A DNA stretch of 64,000 nt from Phycisphaerae bacterium (GTDB lineage Bacteria > Planctomycetota > Phycisphaerae > FEN-1346 > JAACEH01), in the NCBI GenBank assembly GCA_012729015.1, contig JAAYDY010000041.1:62001-126000 (forward strand). Reading direction: 5' to 3'. Numbering within the stretch: position 1 is the stretch's first letter; every line of letters starts with the position of its first letter. Shown here one piece after another: positions 16,155 to 24,872 of this stretch. Both the position numbers and the translations under genes were made by a program. The notes beneath the pieces were generated by a model, which was given only the letters and a program-made list of their open reading frames with translations, made no database searches and was not told where the DNA came from.

Positions 16155-17033
16155 TCACTTCTTCTTCAGCGTCTGGAGCAGGTCGTAAGCGTCCTGCGGC
16201 TTCATGTTCTCGTGGACCACCTTGCCCACGACCTGGATCATCGCCTTCGGCGCGTCGCTCTGGAAGATGTTGCGGCCCATGTCCACGCCCGCCGCGCCTT
16301 CCTGCACGGCGTTGTAGGCCATCGTCAGGGCGTCCAGCTCGGGAATCTTCTTGCCCCCGGCCATCACGATGGGCACCGGGCACGACGCCGTCACCGTGGC
16401 GAAGTCCTCGGGCACGTAATAGGTCTTGATGATCTGGGCGCCGAGCTCGGCGCAGATGCGGCACGCCAGCCGGAAATACTGGGCGTCGCGGACCATGTCG
16501 CGGCCCACGGCCGTCACGGCCATGGTCGGAATGCCGTACTTCAGCCCCATGTCCACCAGGCGGGTCATGTTGTGGACGCTGCGCGTCTCGAACTCGCCGC
16601 CGATGAACACCTGGAGCGTGATGGCCGCCACGTTCATCCGGATGGCGTCCTCGATGTCCACGGCCAGCTCCTCGTTCGACAGCTCCTTGAGGATGCTCGG
16701 CCCGCCGCTACAGCGCATGACGATGGGCTTGGTGATCGTCGGCGGCACGGTAGTCCGCAGGATGCCGCGCGTCAGCATCAGGGCGTCGGCGTAGGGCATC
16801 AGCGGCACGATGTTCAGGTCGATCCGTTCCAGCCCGGTCGTCGGCCCCTGAAAATAGCCGTGATCGATGGCGAGCATGACCGTGCGGCCGGTGTCGGGAT
16901 TGAAGATCCGCGACAGGCGGTTCTTCATGCCCCAATCGAGGTGATTGGCGCCCTTGAGGAAGAACCCGTGCGACTGCATCGGCACGTCTTCGAAGTACTG
17001 CTTGGCTTTCTTGCTGGCATCTGCTTCCGGCAT
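16155..17033 (-). CDS. lsrF: LsrF-like thiolase/aldolase (3-hydroxy-5-phosphonooxypentane-2,4-dione thiolase)
   Basis: This is a 292-residue class I aldolase-fold protein, the same length as E. coli LsrF. Segments nearly identical to LsrF as recalled run throughout: [82 protein letters not shown] and [14 protein letters not shown]. The Schiff-base Lys is expected in IIKTYY. In enterobacteria LsrF cleaves phospho-AI-2 breakdown product with CoA to give dihydroxyacetone phosphate and acetyl-CoA. Here the gene is first in a three-gene operon with an LsrE-like epimerase and an SDR; no lsr transporter, kinase (lsrK) or regulator is in the window. GGAGATCG precedes the ATG. Confidence 0.9.
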   Translation of the reverse strand: MPEADASKKAKQYFEDVPMQSHGFFLKGANHLDWGMKNRLSRIFNPDTGRTVMLAIDHGYFQGPTTGLERIDLNIVPLMPYADALMLTRGILRTTVPPTITKPIVMRCSGGPSILKELSNEELAVDIEDAIRMNVAAITLQVFIGGEFETRSVHNMTRLVDMGLKYGIPTMAVTAVGRDMVRDAQYFRLACRICAELGAQIIKTYYVPEDFATVTASCPVPIVMAGGKKIPELDALTMAYNAVQEGAAGVDMGRNIFQSDAPKAMIQVVGKVVHENMKPQDAYDLLQTLKKK

Positions 17034-17709
17034 TGGTCGATCTCCATGGCCACGGGTGCGCCTCGGCGCGCGGCGTGCCCGTCGGACCGCCCGGGTCGCC
17101 AGCCGAGGAAACAGTGAAAGTACCCTGAAGGCGGGGCCGAAGTCCAGTCAAAACCGCCGCGGGTGACGAGCAGAAGGGCATGAACCCTCCGTGTGGCTGC
17201 CCCTCGACAGGCTCGGAACCTGACGGCCCCTCGACGGTGCTCGCCAACTGCGTCAAGCTGCCACCCTACGCGCCGTCGGAAACCGCGCGTGGGTCGAGGA
17301 CCCAGGCCCGACAGGGCCGGCAAGAGTGTAGCCGGAGGCGCTGGGCCGGCCGCCGTTGGCCGGACCGAGCCTCCGGTACCAGAGCCCCACCTCTCCTTTG
17401 AGCCCTGAAAGGGCGCAACCTGTTTGGCCACAGAACAGGTCGCGCCCCTCCGGGGCTTCGGATTCGTAAGAAGTCCGTCACCGGGGGCTGCGGCTCGACG
17501 ATACGGCCGTCTAGCCTCCGCCCCCGGCTAAGCTCTCGTCGGCCCTTCGGGCCTCAGATGCCGGCGTACCAGGGGCTAACCTCGACAGCCTGACGCCCAG
17601 AGCCGTCCACTCCAACAAACGACCGCCGCACGTGCTCCGGCCAACGACCACCTGACGTGCCAGAATCTTCGGGCACACCCGCGATGGGTGCCGGCGGCGC
17701 GATATCGCC
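17034..17709. repeat. Intergenic region with several palindromic repeats
   Basis: The 5' side holds an inverted expanded A' element (about 17190-17270, ending CTGCGTCAAGCTGCCACC). A strong inverted repeat at 17411-17447 pairs GGGCGC and ACCTGTT with AACAGGT and GCGCCC, preceded by AGCCCTGAAA; it resembles dispersed elements I recall from planctomycete genomes. Further GC-rich palindromes lie at 17480-17590. No gene is seen. Confidence 0.55.
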
Positions 17710-17739
17710 TTGACAGGGGGGGCGTATCCTTTGGACAAT
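17710..17739 (+). promoter_or_regulatory. Candidate promoter of the lipoprotein gene
   Basis: A perfect TTGACA (17710-17715) and GACAAT (17734-17739) are separated by 18 bases, about 57 bases before the start codon. Confidence 0.45.
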
Positions 17740-17796
17740 ACGCGGAAGCTGTCCGTGTGTGCGATACTGGCCGCGCTGTCTACAGGGAGGAGAGCC

Positions 17797-18348
17797 ATGA
17801 GGAAGCTTATCGTTCTGATGATGCTGGTGTCGTGTGTGTCGCTGAGCACGGGGTGCATGAGCCGCGCGATCAAGGAAGGCGTCGGTGTCGCGATGGGCGC
17901 CAAGGGCGTTTCGTTCATCAGCAGCGGGTTCGCCGGGGGCGAGGTGGCCGCGCCGCTCGGAACGTTCACCCGGTTCCAGGTCGACTCATTCGTCAACCAG
18001 TCGCCGGTGGCCGTGCCGGCCACGGTCAACGCGATGTTGCCGCAATACGTGGCCGAGGAGCTTCAGAAGAAAAAGATTCCGAACGTCGCCGACGGCCGCA
18101 CACTGACGATTCGCGGTGCGTACATTTACTATGAGGACGCCTCGAAGGCCACCGACCAGGTGTTCGGACCGTTCGAGGAGGTCATTGCGAGGGTTCAGTT
18201 CCTGGACGGCGGCAACCTGGTGGGCGAGGCCATCTGCGTGGGCCGCAGCGGCGAGACGGTGAACATGGGGCCGGACAAGAAGGCCTCGGGCCTGGCCAAA
18301 GCCATCGCGAACCTGATCGACAAGCATTACCCGAAACGGACCGAGTAG
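17797..18348 (+). CDS. Predicted lipoprotein of unknown function
   Basis: This is a 183-residue exported protein. The N-terminus MRKLIVLMMLVSCVSLSTGC is a lipoprotein signal with lipobox LSTGC (lipid-modified Cys20). The mature part has a beta-alpha pattern with a conserved-looking TLTIRGAYIYYEDASKATD core and a C-terminal helix (LAKAIANLIDKHYPKR). This is reminiscent of small DUF4410-type outer-membrane-associated lipoproteins, but I cannot assign it. GGGAGGAGAG precedes the ATG. It is monocistronic. Confidence 0.75.
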   Translation: MRKLIVLMMLVSCVSLSTGCMSRAIKEGVGVAMGAKGVSFISSGFAGGEVAAPLGTFTRFQVDSFVNQSPVAVPATVNAMLPQYVAEELQKKKIPNVADGRTLTIRGAYIYYEDASKATDQVFGPFEEVIARVQFLDGGNLVGEAICVGRSGETVNMGPDKKASGLAKAIANLIDKHYPKRTE

Positions 18349-18377
18349 GGGCGAGGGCGGGGGCGTTAACGTTTTGG

Positions 18378-18432
18378 CGAAGCAGGGGCTTTCCTGCCCC
18401 TGCTACTCACGGGCAAGATGCCCGTGCCACGG
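18378..18432. repeat. Double-hairpin intergenic repeat (family C)
   Basis: Two adjacent short hairpins, CAGGGGCTTTCCTGCCCCTG and ACGGGCAAGATGCCCGT, end in GTGCCAC. The same pair appears in opposite orientation at 44361-44411 and in expanded form at 29031-29141. Confidence 0.75.
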
Positions 18433-18484
18433 TACGGCCCCCAAGACGTGCGAGAGCGGTCCGCTGGCGTTTTCGGGGGACATG

Positions 18485-18493
18485 TGGTACACT
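18485..18493 (+). promoter_or_regulatory. Possible extended -10 element of leuD
   Basis: TGGTACACT combines TGn with a -10-like TACACT, about 83 bases before the GTG start. No convincing -35 is seen. Confidence 0.3.
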
Positions 18494-18575
18494 GGTGCAT
18501 CGGATCAGAATCCATGCCGATTCTGAGGTGCATCCGGCGGCAGGGCCGCCCGGCAGACGTGAAAGGACGGACGAC

Positions 18576-19067
18576 GTGAAGGGCAAAGCCTGGAAATTCG
18601 GAAGCGACGTCAATACCGACGAGATCATCCCGGCGCGGTATCTGAATTCGAGCGACCCGGCGGAGTTGGCGCGGCACTGCATGGAAGACGCCGACCCGGC
18701 GTTTATGTCGAAGATGGCCAAGGGCGACGTGATCGTGGCCGAAGACAACTTCGGTTGCGGGTCGTCGCGCGAGCACGCCCCCATCGCCATCAAGGCGGCC
18801 GGGGTCTCGTGCGTCATCGCGAACAGTTTCGCCCGCATCTTCTTCCGCAACGCGATCAACATCGGTCTGCCCATCGTCGAGAGCCCCGAGGCCGTCGCGG
18901 GCATCCAGGCCGGCGACACCGTCGAGGTGGACCTGGGGGCCGGCGTGGTCCGCAACGCGACGCGCGGCAGCCAGTGGCGCATCGCCCCGTTCCCCAAGGA
19001 GATGCAGAAGATTATCGCCGCCGGCGGGCTGATGGAGTTCGTCAAAGAGCAGATCGCCTCGCGCTGA
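18576..19067 (+). CDS. leuD: 3-isopropylmalate dehydratase small subunit (LeuD/aconitase swivel domain)
   Basis: This is a 163-residue protein of the short LeuD type, as in thermophiles and archaea. GSDVNTDEIIPARYL at the N-terminus and NFGCGSSREHAPIAIK in the middle are the hallmark swivel-domain motifs that bind substrate next to the large subunit's Fe-S cluster. It would act in leucine biosynthesis with LeuC; a homoaconitase-type small subunit is an alternative. The large subunit is not in this window. The start is a GTG at 18576 with GAAAGGACGG upstream; upstream in-frame codons lack both conservation and a ribosome site. Confidence 0.92.
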   Translation: MKGKAWKFGSDVNTDEIIPARYLNSSDPAELARHCMEDADPAFMSKMAKGDVIVAEDNFGCGSSREHAPIAIKAAGVSCVIANSFARIFFRNAINIGLPIVESPEAVAGIQAGDTVEVDLGAGVVRNATRGSQWRIAPFPKEMQKIIAAGGLMEFVKEQIASR

Positions 19068-19266
19068 GGGCAGCGCGCGGGCGAAGCGATGTGGGCGCAG
19101 GGGCGTCTCGTGAGCCGCCCTTGCGGTCGGCGGGGCGACAGGCAGTGCCCCCCTCGTTCCTCGCTAACAGAGGATGGGAACACGGGTTAGGGCTTGCTTT
19201 TTCCGGTTCCGGTCGCTATGGTAGCGCGGCCGTGTGACCCTCAAGACACGATTCAGGAGGCCTGTG

Positions 19267-19728
19267 ATGTCCAAGACTCTCGTGAGCATGATGATGGCAG
19301 CCGTCGTGGCCCTGGCCGTCGCCGGCTGTGGCGGCACCCCGACGGAAGACTACGAGCGGACCAGCGACGCCCAGGCGGCGAATGCGGCCGGCGAGGTGTT
19401 CCGCGACCCGGCCCTGCGCGACGCGCTGCAGTTGAATCCGGAGATTGCCGGACAGTTCAAGAACGAATTGGACGCCAACGCCCTGCCGGGCGACACGGCG
19501 GCGCCCTCGCCGGCTCCGGCTGCCGCCCCGATAACCGAACCTGCTGCTGCCCCTGCCATCGAGACGCCCGCGGCGGAGACACCCGCGGCGGAGACTCCGG
19601 CGACGGAGACCCCGGCCGCCGAGACTCCGGCCACGGAGACTCCCGCCACCGAGACGCCTGCTGCCGAGACCCCCGCGACGGAAACGCCCGCCGCCGAGAC
19701 TCCGGCCGCCGAAGACGACAGCATGTAG
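19267..19728 (+). CDS. Small lipoprotein with C-terminal ETPA repeats
   Basis: This is a 153-residue protein. The signal sequence ends in a lipobox before Cys (AVAGCGG, Cys20). A short unique region (about 21-75) is followed by an alanine/proline-rich stretch and ten pentapeptide units ETPA(A/T) ending in EDDSM. The repeat tail is probably an extended, acidic cell-wall-spanning linker. The function is unknown. AGGAGG precedes the ATG. A strong terminator follows the gene. Confidence 0.75.
   Translation: MSKTLVSMMMAAVVALAVAGCGGTPTEDYERTSDAQAANAAGEVFRDPALRDALQLNPEIAGQFKNELDANALPGDTAAPSPAPAAAPITEPAAAPAIETPAAETPAAETPATETPAAETPATETPATETPAAETPATETPAAETPAAEDDSM
19561..19710. repeat. Tandem 15-bp coding repeat (10 units)
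   Basis: Ten in-frame copies of a 15-bp unit encode Glu-Thr-Pro-Ala-(Ala/Thr). Units differ at synonymous positions, so the array is not recent. In antisense it creates an artefactual open frame of AAGVS-type repeats. Confidence 0.9.
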
Positions 19729-19785
19729 GATGGACGGCGCCGGCCGCACCGTGTCGGCGGACCGCCTGCTCGACCACACGAAACG

Positions 19786-19830
19786 CCACCGCCCTTTCGC
19801 CGACATGATCGGCGAGAGGGCGGCGGTTTT
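19786..19830. terminator. Strong rho-independent terminator
   Basis: CCGCCCT-tt-CGCCGA pairs with TCGGCG-ag-AGGGCGG around a CATGA loop, followed by TTTT (19827-19830) on the plus strand. It ends the ETPA lipoprotein transcript. Confidence 0.8.
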
Positions 19831-19869
19831 CCGGGCGGCTGGGGGTGGACTTGCGGCCGATGCCGCGCG

Positions 19870-20403
19870 TCATCGCTTCTTCAGGTCCGGCATCGCGCGG
19901 TCGAAAAACGGGCTCTTGCCGGTGGCGCTCAGGGGGATGCCCACGGCGGCAAGCACCGGCTGGTCGAAGAGGTTCAGGTTCGAGGCGGCGCGGCCGATGG
20001 TGTACATGATGCGGCTGTCGGCGTGGTGCAAGGCGGCCGCGGCGGCGGCGCTGGAGGCCGCGATACCGAGGTCCACGTAATTGAACGCGCAGGCGGCGCC
20101 GGCCCGCTCATTGGCCGCGCAGTTCTCGAAACCGCAGAAACCGCAGGTCTTCAGCCCCGCGCGGCGGCTGATCGCCGCCACGAGCACCGCCACCGGCGCG
20201 GCCCGCAGGTTCTCCGCGTCGCGCAGGAAGAACGGTTGCTCGGTCTCCCGGGCGATCCGCTCCATCTCGTCGGCCACGGCCTTCTTCTCGGCGCCGTCGA
20301 GCACCTTGATGGCGATCACGTCCACGCCGCGCGTCTTCGGGGCAGTGCGGGCCGCCAGACACATCAGGTCGGCCACCACCGTCAGAGCCCTCTGTTCGGA
20401 CAT
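19870..20403 (-). CDS. DUF2148 (ferredoxin-like domain) protein
   Basis: This is a 177-residue protein. The Cys-rich segment TCGFCGFENCAANERAGAAC (about 96-115) is the hallmark of DUF2148, predicted to bind an Fe-S cluster. The N-terminal MSEQRALTVVADLMCLAARTAPK and C-terminal PLSATGKSPFFDR segments are also typical of the family. No activity is established. GGAAGGAG lies upstream of the ATG. It is cotranscribed at most with the lipoprotein gene upstream (48-base gap). Confidence 0.88.
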   Translation of the reverse strand: MSEQRALTVVADLMCLAARTAPKTRGVDVIAIKVLDGAEKKAVADEMERIARETEQPFFLRDAENLRAAPVAVLVAAISRRAGLKTCGFCGFENCAANERAGAACAFNYVDLGIAASSAAAAAALHHADSRIMYTIGRAASNLNLFDQPVLAAVGIPLSATGKSPFFDRAMPDLKKR

Positions 20404-20451
20404 CGTTCAGACTCCTTCCTCGGAATAGCCCCCGGGCGTGTTGCACGCAGT

Positions 20452-21447
20452 TTAGCGGGTCGTGCCATGCACGTCGTCGCGGCCCAGCTGCCGGGGCGTC
20501 GTCACCGGCTCGGCCGGGAGCTTCGCCGGGGCGGCGCCGAGGGTCGAGTAGACGCCCGCCGGCAGAGTCACGTCGAACGCCATCTTCTCCACCGTGATCG
20601 TCAGGTGCCGGCCCAGGTCGGCCACGCCGGCGACGTCGGTCATGCGGAAATCCAGCAGGTGCGGCATGATCGGCCCGTCGTCGCCCACGCGGCGATAGTC
20701 GGACCATTCGCCCCAGTGCGGGATGCCGTTGAAGATCGTGTTGAACGCGACGATCATCGCCCGATCCACGCGGTCGTTGACGGGGTGGAAGTAGACGAAC
20801 AGGCGGTCCTCGTGCCAGTGGCCTGTCACGTTCGGCTGGAACTCCGCCTGGACGACGTTCCAGAGGTTGCCGCCGGCGGGGCTTCGCACCTGGCCCGAGG
20901 ACGACAGCTTCACGCCGTCGCCCAGCAGCGTAAACGGCATGCAGAACGTCTCGCGCACCAGACGCATCTCGTCGGCCGCCTGCTCGAACATGAACAGCCG
21001 CCCCACCGTCTCGGCCGTCACCTCGGCGGGCTTGGTGATCGCCTTGCCACGGAAAAACACGCGCCACGTCGCGCCGTCGTACAGCGACGTGGTCTGCGTC
21101 GTGAGGTCGTCGATTCTCATGCGGCGGCTGGTCAGGTCGATGCAGTAGGTTCTGCGGCTCTCGACGGCTTCGAGGCCGCGGCGGTAGTCGCTCCAGCGGG
21201 CCTCGATGACAAGGTTCTTCCTGGCGCCCCAGACGTAGGGGTTGCCATGTCCCCAGACCGCGTCGCGGAGGATCGGCTTGACGTCTGCGTCGAGCGCCCC
21301 GAGACGCTGCAAGAAGACCTCGGCAGGCGTGCAGCCGCCGAGCGACGCAACGCCCAGACACGCCGCCGCAAGCATCCAGCAGGCGGCCGAGGCCCTATGC
21401 CACAGGCGCATTACACAGTTCGCGGGATTTACGATTCGCTCGCTCAT
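20452..21447 (-). CDS. Uncharacterised lipoprotein
   Basis: This is a 331-residue exported protein. After a basic N-terminus, a hydrophobic segment ends in a lipobox (LGVASLGGC, Cys near 38). The mature region is a single domain rich in beta strands and Trp, with no motif I recognise. The start at 21447 is 9 bases downstream of a perfect TATAAT, so the transcript is probably leaderless; a later ATG (about 21411) would still leave a signal peptide. It is divergent from rodA, with a palindromic A repeat between them. Confidence 0.7.
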   Translation of the reverse strand: MSERIVNPANCVMRLWHRASAACWMLAAACLGVASLGGCTPAEVFLQRLGALDADVKPILRDAVWGHGNPYVWGARKNLVIEARWSDYRRGLEAVESRRTYCIDLTSRRMRIDDLTTQTTSLYDGATWRVFFRGKAITKPAEVTAETVGRLFMFEQAADEMRLVRETFCMPFTLLGDGVKLSSSGQVRSPAGGNLWNVVQAEFQPNVTGHWHEDRLFVYFHPVNDRVDRAMIVAFNTIFNGIPHWGEWSDYRRVGDDGPIMPHLLDFRMTDVAGVADLGRHLTITVEKMAFDVTLPAGVYSTLGAAPAKLPAEPVTTPRQLGRDDVHGTTR

Positions 21448-21456
21448 GGGCTTTGG

Positions 21457-21485
21457 ATTATACTGGTCGCGCCGCGCTGTGACCA
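21457..21485 (-). promoter_or_regulatory. Promoter of the lipoprotein gene, leaderless geometry
   Basis: On the minus strand a perfect TATAAT (21457-21462) and a weak TGGTCA -35 (21480-21485) are separated by 17 bases. The -10 box ends 9 bases before the ATG. Confidence 0.5.
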
Positions 21486-21517
21486 GCGTTTTTGAGCCGC
21501 GAGGCGACCGACAGAGT

Positions 21518-21546
21518 CCGCGTGGGTCCGGCGGACCCACCCTACG
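21518..21546. repeat. Palindromic A repeat, inverse orientation
   Basis: Hairpin arms GTGGGTCC/GGACCCAC with loop GGC lie between CGC and CCTACGG. It sits in the divergent region between the lipoprotein gene and rodA. Confidence 0.85.
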
Positions 21547-21578
21547 GCTGGAGGGGGCGGATTGCACATGGGGCACTC

Positions 21579-23054
21579 ATGCCAAGATCCTGGGCGTACA
21601 ACTTTCCGTGGGTGGTCCTGGCGGCGGCGCTGCTGCTGACGGGCATCGGCCTGCTGGGCATCTACAGCGCCACGCTCCCGAAGCCCAACGCCAGCCAGGA
21701 CACCGAGGCCTCGCGCCTCGTGATGATGCAGGTCTTCTACCTCCTCGTCGCACTGGCCATCTTCGTCCTCGTCCAGATGCCCAGCTACCTGAAACTGTCG
21801 CGATACAGTTACCTGATCTTCGCCGCCTCGCTTGTGCCGCTCGTGGTGCTCCTGGCGGCGCAGCACTTCGGCGGCATCGAGGGCCTCATCGAGCACCGCA
21901 ACTACGCCTATAGCTGGTTCCAGATCCCGGTGCCCGGCATGGACTCGAGCCGTCGGCCGAGCATCCAGCCGTCGGAACTGACGAAGATCGCCTTCATCCT
22001 GGCCCTGGCGCGCTACCTGACCCATAGCCGCAAGTACCGCACCCTGAAGGGGCTGGCCGCGCCGCTGGCGATGGCGTTGGTCCCGACGTTGCTGGTGATC
22101 CGCCAGCCGGACCTGGGCACCGCGATGATGTTCGTGCCGGTGCTCGGGCTGATGCTGCTGGCGGCCGGGGCGCGTCTGCGGCACATGGCGGTCCTGGCCC
22201 TGGTGGTCCTGGCCATGACGCCGGCGGCCTATCTGAAGTTCAGTGCCTACCAGCAGCGACGGCTGGACGTGTGGCTGCTGGCCGGCCCGATTGAGCGGTT
22301 CCACATGGCGCGGCAGCAGGCCGCCGCCGACAATCGCGAACTCTCGGACGACGAAAAACGCGAGATGGTCGAGCGATTGCGGGAGTCGAAACTGACGCGG
22401 CTGTTCCTGGCGGCCGACTACGCCAAATGGTGGACGGGGCGTCACGTGCCGTGGCTGTTCGGCGACAAGGACGCCCGGCGGCGCGGGTGCTACAAGACGC
22501 CCTACGACCACGAAATCCACAGCCGGCCGGGCGACTCGGTGAGCGACCAGTACGGCCGCGTGTCGCGGTTCGTGGACACGTGGCTCCTCGGGCCGGGCTA
22601 CCACGCCTGGCAGGCCAAGGTGGCCGTCGGCCACGGCGGCACGACCGGCGAGGGGCTGGGCCAGGGCAGCCAGACGCGACACCGATTCCTGGCCGAGGCG
22701 CAGAACGATTTCCTCTTCGCGGTGATCGCCGAGGAATGGGGCCTCATCGGAGCGCTGCTCGTGGTGGCCCTGTTCACGCTCATCATGGTCTTCGGCGTGG
22801 ACGTGGGCCTGTCGACCAACGAGCCGTTCGGCAAACTCGTGGCCGTCGGCGTCGTGGCCCTCATCGGGGCCCAGGCCTTCCTCAACATGGCCATCGCCGT
22901 CGGCCTGACGCCCATCACGGGCATCCCGTTGCCGCTGATGAGCAGCGGCGGCAGTTCCCTGGTCGCCAGCTACCTGGCCCTGGGCCTGCTGTGCAACGTG
23001 GGCCTGCGCCGGTACCTGCTCCCGGAGCCCGCGCCGTTTCGATTCGACGATTGA
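21579..23054 (+). CDS. rodA: RodA/FtsW-family SEDS peptidoglycan polymerase with large insertion
   Basis: This is a 491-residue polytopic protein, about 100 longer than typical RodA. Family motifs are present: QPSELTKIAFILALARYL, IRQPDLGTAMMF, the catalytic-loop Asp in AQNDFLFAVIAEEWGLIG, and PLMSSGGSSLVASY. Between YQQRRLDVWL (about 230) and GYHAWQAKVAVGHGG (about 338) lies a hydrophilic insertion of about 105 residues with many charged residues, in the large extracytoplasmic loop that contacts the partner transpeptidase. The role is polymerising lipid II for cell elongation or division. The start at 21579 gives a proper first helix; the Shine-Dalgarno sequence is weak. It is convergent with fhs, stop codons touching. 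Confidence 0.9.
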   Translation: MPRSWAYNFPWVVLAAALLLTGIGLLGIYSATLPKPNASQDTEASRLVMMQVFYLLVALAIFVLVQMPSYLKLSRYSYLIFAASLVPLVVLLAAQHFGGIEGLIEHRNYAYSWFQIPVPGMDSSRRPSIQPSELTKIAFILALARYLTHSRKYRTLKGLAAPLAMALVPTLLVIRQPDLGTAMMFVPVLGLMLLAAGARLRHMAVLALVVLAMTPAAYLKFSAYQQRRLDVWLLAGPIERFHMARQQAAADNRELSDDEKREMVERLRESKLTRLFLAADYAKWWTGRHVPWLFGDKDARRRGCYKTPYDHEIHSRPGDSVSDQYGRVSRFVDTWLLGPGYHAWQAKVAVGHGGTTGEGLGQGSQTRHRFLAEAQNDFLFAVIAEEWGLIGALLVVALFTLIMVFGVDVGLSTNEPFGKLVAVGVVALIGAQAFLNMAIAVGLTPITGIPLPLMSSGGSSLVASYLALGLLCNVGLRRYLLPEPAPFRFDD

Positions 23055-24743
<1,689 letters not shown>

Positions 24744-24872
24744 GGTCCGGCTCCTTCTGTGGCAGGCGGCAACAGGATGATCCCCATGCGGCGCCTCAAC
24801 GCACTGCGCCGCACGCGCGAACCGACGCCCGGCATTATCGCGCGCGGGGGCCGTCGGTGCCTGTGCCTTGCA

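Noticed and set aside
19350..19724. Minus-strand frame of AAGVS repeats
   Set aside because: It is the antisense of the ETPA tandem repeat in the lipoprotein gene.
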